Shown here: one piece after another, positions 25,317-34,500 of the stretch
How positions within the stretch are numbered: the stretch's first letter is position 1
Layout: every line of letters begins with the position of its first letter
The notes under the pieces: generated by a model
What the model saw: the letters and a program-made list of their open reading frames with translations, nothing else
Database searches by the model: none
Told to the model about the DNA's origin: nothing
Position numbers and translations under genes: made by a program
From: Streptomyces iconiensis
GTDB lineage: Bacteria; Actinomycetota; Actinomycetes; Streptomycetales; Streptomycetaceae
NCBI RefSeq assembly: GCF_028657195.3
Contig: NZ_JANCPR020000020.1
Location: 96,082-160,081 of the forward strand
DNA length: 64,000 nt
Direction of reading: 5' to 3'

Positions 25317-26657
25317 TCAGCAGTCGCAGGCGCAGCACTCACAGCACTCGCACACCTCGCAGCATTTGCACTTGTGGCAGCAGCCCTCGCGCTTCTTGAC
25401 CGACCAGGCGCCCTCGTACTCCTCGGCGCAGCACACCTTGCATGTGCAGCACAGCGCCAGCGCGGCGCCGCATCCCCCGAGGAACCCGCGGCTGCGGCGC
25501 GGCCGGTGCGGGTCGCCGCCCGTGGGGCCGCCGGGGCCTCCCGGGCCTCCCGGACCGAAACCGCCCGGGCCGCCGGGGCCGGCGGGGCCGGCGGGGCCGG
25601 CGGGGTCGAAGTTGCCGGGGCTGGGGCCGAATCCGCCGGGTCCCGGGCCGCCGTCGTACGGGTTTCCTTCGTAGGGGGTGCGGGGCCCGTTGAGGTGGGG
25701 CGGTGCCTGGCCGTACGGGTACGGGCCGTTGCCCTGCCCTCCGGGCCCGGGTGCCCCCTCGCCCTGGCGGGCGTGGGCCGGGGTGTGGGCGCAGGCCGTG
25801 GTGCCGAAGGCGCGGTCGACGGAGCGGCGCAGCTCGTGCACCAGGAGCATGTGCGCCAGCTTGCTGTCGGCGAACTGGACGTCCTTCAGGGCCAGTTGGA
25901 TGCCGTGCAGCGCGTCGTCGCACAGTCTGCGTGCCTCGCTGAGGGGTGTGCCGGTGGCGGTGAGGGGGTTCCAGGCGCCCTCGCTCGCGTCGGCTTCGCG
26001 GTCCTCGACGGCGTCCAGGAGGTGCGCGAGGCGCCCGAAGAGGCGGCCCGCTTCGGCGAGGGGTTCCGCGTTGCCCGGCCTGCCCGCGAGGTGCGCGGTG
26101 TGCGCGAAGGCCGCCGAGGTGGCCGCCTCGGTCGGTTCGGTGACTACGGTCAGCGGCGTCCCATGGCCCGCGAGGCGTTCGACGCCGCCCTGCCGCGCGA
26201 CCGCCTCGACCAGTACGGCGGTGTCGAAGCCGACGGCGCCCCCGGTGTGCGCGCCCGCGCGGTCCCAGCCGGCGGCTATCCGGCGCGCGGCTGCGGCGAT
26301 CGGGCGGCGGCGCAGCGCACCGTCGCCGTCCTCGATGTGGTCGCGCACCTTCGCTGAGGCGAGTACGAGGGAGACGGAGGCCGCCAGCCGCGCGCCCTCT
26401 CCCTGGGCGACCGAGGCGGTACGCATGCCGCGCAGCGGGCAGGGCCCTGCGGTGCGGCGGGAGCGTCCCGCCTCGCCGGACTGCGCGTCCGTCAGCACGG
26501 ACACCAGCAGCCCGTCGTAGTTGGTGACGATCCGCGCGAACTGTCCGTGGTCGCCGCGCAGTGCGAGACAGAGCCCGCACAGGTGCGCCATCCACTCGGA
26601 CATGAGCTGCTTGGGCAGGTGGTGAGAGCAGGGCCTGACGATCCCGAACATGTACAT
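25317..26657 (-). CDS. DUF5685 family protein with collagen-like region and Cys-rich tail
   Basis: A 446-residue protein (a second in-frame ATG two codons in is possible). Residues 1-290 are the DUF5685 helical domain with conserved N-terminal Cys/His (RPCSHH, LCGLCLALRGDHGQ). Residues ~295-390 are Gly/Pro-rich, including GPAGPAGPGGPGGFGPGGPG, a collagen-like string. The last 53 residues hold 18 cysteines (for example CCHKCKCCEVCECCECCACD), metallothionein-like. No signal peptide or lipobox is seen. A metal- or cluster-binding role is plausible; the family's function is unknown to me. Confidence 0.8.
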   Translation of the reverse strand: MYMFGIVRPCSHHLPKQLMSEWMAHLCGLCLALRGDHGQFARIVTNYDGLLVSVLTDAQSGEAGRSRRTAGPCPLRGMRTASVAQGEGARLAASVSLVLASAKVRDHIEDGDGALRRRPIAAAARRIAAGWDRAGAHTGGAVGFDTAVLVEAVARQGGVERLAGHGTPLTVVTEPTEAATSAAFAHTAHLAGRPGNAEPLAEAGRLFGRLAHLLDAVEDREADASEGAWNPLTATGTPLSEARRLCDDALHGIQLALKDVQFADSKLAHMLLVHELRRSVDRAFGTTACAHTPAHARQGEGAPGPGGQGNGPYPYGQAPPHLNGPRTPYEGNPYDGGPGPGGFGPSPGNFDPAGPAGPAGPGGPGGFGPGGPGGPGGPTGGDPHRPRRSRGFLGGCGAALALCCTCKVCCAEEYEGAWSVKKREGCCHKCKCCEVCECCECCACDC

Positions 26658-26721
26658 CCCCCGTGTGACACGCAGTGGTTGAGCTGCGGGCCGATCGTAC
26701 CCAGGTCACCTCCACGATGGG

Positions 26722-28227
26722 TCATCCCTTGGCGGTAGCTTCCTTCCCTCCCACCTCGGGCTCCACGGGGTCGCCCTCCCCGCCGTCGGAAGGCGGCGCC
26801 TCGTCGGCAGGCAGTGCCTCCCCGCCGTCGGAAGGTGGCGCCTCGTCCTCGAAGGGGGGCGGTCCCGGCGCCGTGCTCGGGAGGCGGAGGGCGACCAGGG
26901 CACCCAGTGCCACGAGGGTTGCCGTGACCCACACCGCCGCGCGGTAGGGGCCTGGGCCCTGGGCCTGGTGGACGTGGCCGCCGCCGATGACGGCGGCGCA
27001 GGCGGCGATGCCGAGGGCGCCGCCCAGGGTGCGCAGGATCTGGAAGAGGCCCATGGCGTGCCCCGTGTCGGCGGGGGTGATGTCGGCGAACCCGGCGATC
27101 TGGAGCGTGAGGACCGCCGTACCCAGCACGACGCCGATCGCGAACATCAGGGCCCGTACGGCCCATTCGTTCTCCGCGACGCCAGGTACGGCCAGCGCGG
27201 CGAAGACGCACGCGGCCAGCAGCAGCGAGGGCACCACCAGGAGGCGGGGGCCCAGGCGGGGCAGCAGGCGGTCGACGACCTGCGAGGCGAGCATCAGACC
27301 GAGGGCCTCGGGGAAGACGGACAGGCCGGCGTCCAGTGCCGAGGCGCCCAGGACCGCCTGGTGGAGCAGGGGGAAGACGAACAGCACGCCCATCAGCCCT
27401 GCGGCGGTCAGTACGGAGAGCGCGGAGGCCGCGCCGTAGACGCGGTCGGACAGCAGGCGCAGCTTCAACAGCGGTGTACGGGCGCGGAGTTGGTGTGCCA
27501 CGGCTGCCACCCCGAGCACGGCGCCCAGCAGTGCGCTCACCGTGACAACGGGGTGCGTCCAGCCGTACGAGGGGCCGAAGCCGAGCGCGTACGTGAGCAG
27601 TCCGAGCGCGGGTGTCGCCAGCCAGAAGCCCGTACGGTCGAAGGGGCCCTCCGTGCCTTCGACATGCTCGCGCAGGCCGAAGGCGCCCAGCAGCACGGCG
27701 GCTGCGCCGACGGGGACGTTCACGAAGAACAGCCAGTGCCAGGAGAGGTGTTCGGTCAGGAAGCCGCCCAGCGGCGGGCCGAGCGCGGGCATCAGCGCCG
27801 TCGGCACGATCAGCACCTTGGACAGCTTCAGCCGCTCGTGCGGCGGGAAGGCGCGGAAGAGCAGCGTCATGCCGACCGGCGTCAGCAGCCCGCCGGCCAG
27901 CCCCTGCACGCCGCGCCCCACCACCAGCCACGGCAGGTTCTGCGCGAGTCCGCACGCGGCGGAGGCCGCGGTGAACGCGGCCAGGGAGAGGAGGAAGACC
28001 CGCTTGGTGCCGTATCTGTCGCCGAGCCAGCCGGCGACGGGCAGCGCCAGCGCGAGCGCGACGAGGAACGCCGTCTCCACCGTGTTCGCCGCCGAGACCG
28101 GCTGCCCAAAGTCCTTCGCGATGCTGAACAGGGCCGGGTTGACGATCGTGGAGTCCAGCCCGTTCATGCACATGGCGGCCGTGTAGACGATCACGACGGC
28201 GGCCCGCTTGCTGCGCAGTGGGCTCAC
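26722..28227 (-). CDS. DHA2-family MFS exporter, probable siderophore exporter
   Basis: A 501-residue transporter with about 14 helices. Motif A is LGDRYGTKRVF, and motif C is in the ALGPPLGGFL region. The GTG start at 28227 overlaps the MbtH TGA stop (GTGA), so they are translationally coupled; this position is preferred because the sequence upstream is the MbtH gene in another frame. The cytosolic tail has a repeat DEAPPSDGGEALPADEAPPS. Its place in the NRPS-MbtH unit suggests export of the siderophore, as EntS does for enterobactin. Confidence 0.85.
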   Translation of the reverse strand: MSPLRSKRAAVVIVYTAAMCMNGLDSTIVNPALFSIAKDFGQPVSAANTVETAFLVALALALPVAGWLGDRYGTKRVFLLSLAAFTAASAACGLAQNLPWLVVGRGVQGLAGGLLTPVGMTLLFRAFPPHERLKLSKVLIVPTALMPALGPPLGGFLTEHLSWHWLFFVNVPVGAAAVLLGAFGLREHVEGTEGPFDRTGFWLATPALGLLTYALGFGPSYGWTHPVVTVSALLGAVLGVAAVAHQLRARTPLLKLRLLSDRVYGAASALSVLTAAGLMGVLFVFPLLHQAVLGASALDAGLSVFPEALGLMLASQVVDRLLPRLGPRLLVVPSLLLAACVFAALAVPGVAENEWAVRALMFAIGVVLGTAVLTLQIAGFADITPADTGHAMGLFQILRTLGGALGIAACAAVIGGGHVHQAQGPGPYRAAVWVTATLVALGALVALRLPSTAPGPPPFEDEAPPSDGGEALPADEAPPSDGGEGDPVEPEVGGKEATAKG

Positions 28228-28454
28228 GGGGCGACGATCCGGTCCAGGGCCTCCTGGCGGCGGCACGGCCCGTACACCGTGAACCAGCCCTCGGGCACGG
28301 TGGCGAACTCGGGCCACAGGGAGTGCTCCCCGGCCCGGTTCACCAGCACGAGGAAGGTGTCGTTCTCCCCGTCGGCGTCGAACGGATTGCCCGCCGGCGC
28401 ACCGGCCGTACGCGTCTCAGGTGACGTACGCGTCTCACTCATCGGGGCGCTCAC
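28224..28454 (-). CDS. MbtH-like NRPS accessory protein
   Basis: A 76-residue protein from the GTG at 28454 (or 72 residues from the ATG at 28442). The MbtH core is complete: FLVLVNRAGEHSLWPEFATVPEGW, including the conserved tryptophans. MbtH proteins bind and activate adenylation domains. It lies between the NRPS gene and the exporter, overlapping the exporter start by 4 nt. The GTG start overlaps an in-frame TGA that would end the NRPS if its current TAG stop were absent. Confidence 0.93.
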   Translation of the reverse strand: MSAPMSETRTSPETRTAGAPAGNPFDADGENDTFLVLVNRAGEHSLWPEFATVPEGWFTVYGPCRRQEALDRIVAP

Positions 28455-28462
28455 TTCTCCAG

Positions 28463-28534
28463 CTTCTTCGGCTTCTTCGGCTTGTTCAGCTTCTGCGGCC
28501 TGTTCGGCTACTTCGGCCTGTTCGGCTGCTTCGG
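28463..28534. repeat. 9-bp minisatellite spanning the NRPS stop codon
   Basis: Eight units of the type CTTCTTCGG / CCTGTTCGG / CTGCTTCGG run head to tail. The sixth unit, CTACTTCGG, supplies the TAG stop of the minus-strand NRPS gene (28508-28510). The unit length is a multiple of three, so expansions keep frame. Confidence 0.8.
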
Positions 28535-31500
28535 GTCTTCCAGCTCGGTCAGCCGGTCGGTGACCACGCGGGCTATCCGCGCGATCGGTTCGGGCAGCGT
28601 CATGTCCTTGTGCGCGCAGGCGACATCCGTGTTGTCGATGCGGCCTGAGACGTACGGTGCCCAGGTCTCCGGGGTCAGCGCCTCGTCGACCGTGTCGACC
28701 GTGGCGCGGAAGAAGAGCACGTCACCCCGGAAGCGCCGGTGGTCGTAGCCCCGTACCAGGTGGTTGGTGTTGAGGTAGATGTCGCGCAGTGCCTCCACGG
28801 TGGGGCGCGGCAGTGCGGCGAGCGGGCTGCCCTCGCGGCGCAGCACGGCGACGACGCCGTCCAGGGTCAGCGGCTCGCCCTCCAGGCTGTCGGGCCCGTA
28901 ACCGCCCATGGTCAGCAGCGACTCCAGCGCCTCCGGCTCGTCCGCCTCCGGCAGCTCGCGGAAGCCCTCGGCCGGATACGCGTCGAGGACGGCGAGCAGC
29001 TCCACCTCGTGCCCCGTCTCCTGGAGGTGCGCCGCCATCGCGTGCGCGATGATGCCGCCCGTCGACCAGCCCAGCAGCCGGTACGGGCCCGAGGGCGCCA
29101 CCTCGCGCAGGCGGGCGGCATAGTGCGCTGCCAGCTCCTCCAGCGTGCCGGGCAGTGGCTCGCCCGCCGTCGCGTGGCCGACGCCCCGCGCCTGGAGCCC
29201 GTACAGCGGTACGTCGGCGGGCAGTTCGCGGATCAGGCTCGCGTAGCACCAGCTCAGTCCGCCCGCCGGGTGCACGCAGAACAGCGGGGCGCGGTCGCCC
29301 TCGCGGGCGCGGCGCAGCGGCAGCAGCACGTCGAGCGGGTCCTCGTGCCGCTCGGCCTCCAGCGCGGCGTCCAGCGCAGCGGGGGTGGGCGCGCTGAAGA
29401 CCGTGCCGATGGAGACCTCCCTGCCGAACGTCGCCTCCACGCGCGCCGCGAGCCGTACGGCGAGCAGCGAGTGCCCGCCCAGCTCGAAGAAGTTGTCCTC
29501 GGGCGAGACTCGCGCCTCATGACCGCCCGGCAGCCCCAGCACCTCGCCGAAGATCCCGCACAGTCGCGCCTCGCGCGGTGTGCGCGGCGCTCTGCCGTGC
29601 CCCGTCGACGCGGGCCGCTCGGGCGCGGGCAGCGCCTTGCGGTCCAGCTTGCCGTTGCTGGTGAGGGGGAGCCGGTCGAGCGGCACGAGTGCGGCGGGCA
29701 CCATGTGCGAGGGCAGCTCGCGCGCCGCGTGTGCGCGCAGTTCGGCGGGGTCGAGCGGGCCGCCGGGCGTGCCGGAGCCCGTGCCCGGGCCGGGTGCGCC
29801 GGGGTCGGGCGTGCCGCCGGGGGCCCGCGCGCTCGCGGGTACGGCGTAACCGACGAGCCGCCGGTCGCCCGGCACGTCCTCCCGTACGACGACTGCCGCG
29901 TCGGCGACCGACGGGTGCGCGGCCAACACGGCCTCGATCTCGCCCAGTTCGATACGGAAGCCACGCAGCTTCACCTGCTGGTCGGCACGCCCGAAGTAGT
30001 CGAGCGTGCCGTCGGCCCCGCGCCGCGCGAGGTCGCCCGAGCGGTACATGCGTGCCCCGCTCTCCCCGAACAGGTGCGCGTACGGGTCGGCCACGAAACG
30101 GGTCGCGGTCAGCGCCGGCCGCCCCAGGTAGCCCCGCGCCACTCCGCGCCCCGCGACGTACATATCGCCGGTCACGCCGGGCGGCACCGGCTGGAGACGG
30201 TCGTCGAGGACGTACACGCGCAGGTCGGGGAGGTTGACGCCGATGGCGCTGGAGGTGGAGCCCGCGGCGGTCGCGCGGTCCAGCGCGAGGTAGGAGACAT
30301 GCACGGTCGTCTCGGTGATCCCGTACATGTTCACCAGCGTCGGCGCGTCGTCAGCGTGCCGCTCGTACCAGTCGGCGAGCCGCCCCAGCTCCAGCGCCTC
30401 GCCGCCGAACACGACGTAGCGCAGGGCCAGTTGGTGCCCGGGCTCCTCGCGGTCGGCCGCCGCGAGCTGGTAGAAGGCCGACGGCGTCTGGTTGAGGACG
30501 GTCACGCCCTCGGCCACCAGCAGCCGCAGGAAGGCGCGCGGATCGCGGCTGGTCACATGCGGAACGACCACGATCTTGCCGCCGTACAGCAGCGCGCCCC
30601 ACAGCTCCCACACGGAGAAGTCGAACGCGTAGGAATGGAACAGCGTCCACACGTCCTCCTCGCCGAAGCCGAACCAGTGGTCGGTCGAGGTGAGCAGCCG
30701 CGTCACGTTGTCGTGCGTGACGACGACACCCTTGGGCCGGCCCGTCGAGCCGGAGGTGTAGATGACGTACGCGGGGTCGGCGGGCGTCAGCGGCCGGGTG
30801 CGCTCCCGCTGCGCGAGCGGGCCGGCGGGACGAGCCTCTTCGGTGCGAGCACCCTCCGCATGGCCCGTGCCCGTCCCCGTGTCCGTGCCCGTCCCCGCGC
30901 CCGTGCCCGTGCCGATGTCCGTCGTCTCCTCGCCGTCGCGCGCGTCCACGGCGATGACCGGCAGTGTGTGCGGGGGCAGCCCCGGGGCCGTCGCCGTGTC
31001 CGTGACGAGGGCCGCCGGAGCCGCGTCCTCCAGCATGTACGCGAGCCGGTCGGCCGGGTAGTCCGGGTCAAGCGGCAGATAGGCGGCCCCGCACAGCGAC
31101 ACCGCCAGCAGCCCCGTCACCAGTTCGGGCGAGCGCGGCAGCGCCAGCGCCACGATGTCGCCAGGGCCGATCCCGCGCCCCGCCAGCCGCCTCGCCAACA
31201 GGCGTGCGCGTGCGGACAGTTCGGCGTACGTGAGCGAGACGCCCGCACAGGTGACGGCCGTACGCTCAGGATGCCGCCGCGCCGCCTCCTCGTACCTCTC
31301 CGGCAGCGTGGCCGGCTCCGAGGTGGCGGCGCCCTCCTGCTGGTTGTCCTCCACCAGCACGCGGCGCCACTCCCCGGCACCGAGCAGCGGCAGCAGCCCC
31401 AGCGGGATGTCCGGCCGCTCGGCCGCCGCGGTGAGCAGCCGCGCCAGCCGGTCGGCGAGTGCCCGCGCCGTCGCACGGTCGAACAGGTCGGTGCGGAACT

Positions 31501-34500
31501 CCAGGAACCCGGATATCCCGCCGCCCGGCAGCTCGCCCGCGTTCAGCGTCAGGTCGAACTTCGCCGTGCCCGACGGCACCGCCGTCATCCGCGCCCGCAC
31601 CCCCGGCGCCAGCGCGAACTCCGTGTCCGGCACCGACTGCCACGCCAGCATCGTCTGGAAGAGCGGATGCCGGGCCAGCGAACGCCGCGGGTTCAGCTCC
31701 TCGACCAGGTGGTCGAAGGGGAGCGCATCATGCTCGTAGGCGGCGAGCGTCGTGGTGCGTACGCGGTCCAGCAGCGTACGGAAGTCCGGGTCGCCCGAGG
31801 TGTCGGTGCGCAGGACGACGGTGTTGGTGAAGAAGCCGACGAGGCCGGCCGTCTGCTCCCCGTCCACGTCCCTGCCCGCCACCGGAGAGCCCACCGGGAT
31901 GTCCGTGCCGCAGCCGTGCCGCGTCAACAGCGCTGCCAGGCCCGCCTGTACGGCCATGAACACGCTCGTACCCGCCCCACGGGCCAGCCGCCGCAGCGCG
32001 CGGTGCGCCTCGGCACCCAGCGTGAACGGCACCGTGTCACCCGCCGCCGAGGCGACGGCGGGACGCGGCCTGTCGACGGGCAGCTCCAGCTCGTCCGGCA
32101 GCCCGGCCAGCGCGTGCTTCCAGTACGCCAGCAGTTCCTTCGCCCGCGGGGTCGGCGCCGAAGGCGTGCCCAGCGCCTCGCGCTGCCACGCCGCGTGGTC
32201 CGCGTACTGCACCGGCAACGCCTCGAACTCCGGCACACGGCCCGCCGCACGTGCGGCGTACGCCGTCGCCAGATCACGGGTCAACGGCGTCGTGGACGCA
32301 CCGTCACCCGCGATGTGGTGCAGCAGGACGAGCAACGTGTGCGGTTCCTGGCCGGGGCCCTCGCGCATGCCGGTGCCGGTGCCGGTGCCGGCGCCTGTGG
32401 CTGTGCCTGCGCCCGCGCCTGTGCCCGTGTCCGTGGCTGTGGCTGTGCCATCGGGCCCCTCACCTCTGAACAGGGTGACCCGCAGCGGCGGTTCGGCCGC
32501 CAGGTCGAACGTGTGCCGTACGGCCTCCGCCAGGCCGGTGCCCGGCCCCGCGACATGCAGGACGGGCCGGGCCCGCTCGTCGTCCGCCGCGAGGACCAGC
32601 TGACACGGCTCACCGTCCCCCGCCGGATACACGGTGCGCAGGGTCTCGTGCCGCGCGCACAGATCCGCGAGCGCGGCCTCCAACGCCCCCTCGTCCAGCG
32701 CCCCCTCAAGGGTGAGCACCAGCGGGATGTTGTACGTCGCGCTGGGCCCCTCCAGCCGGTCCAGGAACCACAGCCGCTGCTGCGCCGACGACAGCGGCAA
32801 CGTCGTACCACCCGCCGCACGCCCCAACGGCACGATCGCGGCGGCCCGGTCGCCCTCCCCACCCCGTACGAAAGCGGCCAGCGCACGCGGTGACGGGTGC
32901 CGGAACACATCGGCGATCCCGGCCGCCACCCCCAACTGCCCCCGCACCCGCGCCGCGAGCCGCCCGGCGAGCAACGAGTGCCCGCCCAGCTCGAAGAACC
33001 CGGCGTCGGCCGACGGCTCGTCCTCCAGCCCCAGCACCTCGGCGAACATCCCGCACACGATCCCCACCAAGGGATCGGCCACGGCCACGCCCACCGCACT
33101 CCCACCGCCCGGCCCCTCCGGCTCCGGCAGCGCCCCCGCATCCAACTTCCCATGCACCGTCCGAGGCAGCTCCCCCACCACCACGACGGCCTCCGGCACC
33201 ATATGCCCCGCCAACACCCCGGCGAGATACGCCCGCAACCCGGCCCCCACACCCCCCTGCACCCCCGGCGATCTACCGGACGCGCGCCCCGCCCCCTCTT
33301 CCCGCCGCGACGGCGAGTTATCGGCGGATTGGTGGTCGGCGGTGCCGTTCCGGGCGTGGCCGGTGGTCGGGGTGAGGGGGTGTGGCGAGGTGTCGCCGTC
33401 CCCCTCGTGCCGCCGCGACGGCGAGCTACGGGAGGCGTGGCCCGCCCCCTCTTCCCGCCGCGACGGCGGGCGACCGCCGGACTCGTACCCGGCGGTGCCG
33501 TCCCCCGCGTCGGCCGGGTCGGAGTCGAGGGGGTGGGCCGGCGTGCGGCCGGTCGCCCCGTCACGGGTCCCGGACACGTGGTCGGTGGCGAGGACCGCAT
33601 ACGCCAGTACCCGCTTGCCGTGCCGCCCGTCGCGGGCGATGACAGCGGCCTCGGCGACATCGGGGTGGGCGGCCAACGTGGCCTGGATCTCGCCCAGTTC
33701 GACGCGGAATCCGCGGATCTTGAGCTGGTCGTCGGCGCGGCCCAGGAACTCCAGCGACGAGTCGGCACGACGGCGTACGAGGTCGCCCGTGCGGTACATA
33801 CGGGAGCCCGGCGGCCCGTACGGATCGGCGACGAAGCGTTCGGCGGTCAGGTCGGGCCGCCCGAGATAGCCACGCGCGAGGCAGGGCCCCGCGACGTACA
33901 GCTCACCCGGCACCCCGGGCGGCGTGGGCCGCAGCGCCGTGTCGAGGACGTAGACGCGCGAACCCCGTACGGGGCCACCGCCCGAGGCGAGGGAGTAGAA
34001 CGCGTCGACGGTCGTCTCGGTCGGCCCGTACAGGTCGATCGCGTGCACACCGTCCGTGGAGGTGAGCCGCTCCCACAGGGGTGCCGAGACGGCCTCTCCG
34101 CCCACGACCACGACGGCGGGCCGGTGACGCGTGTCCTCCAACAGGCCTTCGGCGACGAGCGCTTCGGCGTACGAGGGCGTGACGTCGAGGTAGTCGACGC
34201 GCTCCTCGTCCACGTACGCGGCGAGCAGCGCGGGATCGCGGTAGGTGGTCTCGTCGAGCAGATGCAGCTCATGGCCGTGGCACATCCACAGCAGCGGGTC
34301 CCACGAGGCGTCGAAGGCGAACGAGGCGCTGTGCGCGACCCGCATCCGGCGCCGCCCGGTGCGCGCGGCGACCCGTGCGGCTGCGGGCGCGACATGGTCC
34401 TCGCCGTGCCCCGCGAGGAGGTTGGCGAGCGAGGCGTGGGTGACGACGACACCCTTGGGGCGACCCGTCGAACCCGAGGTGTGGATGAGGTAGGCGGCGT

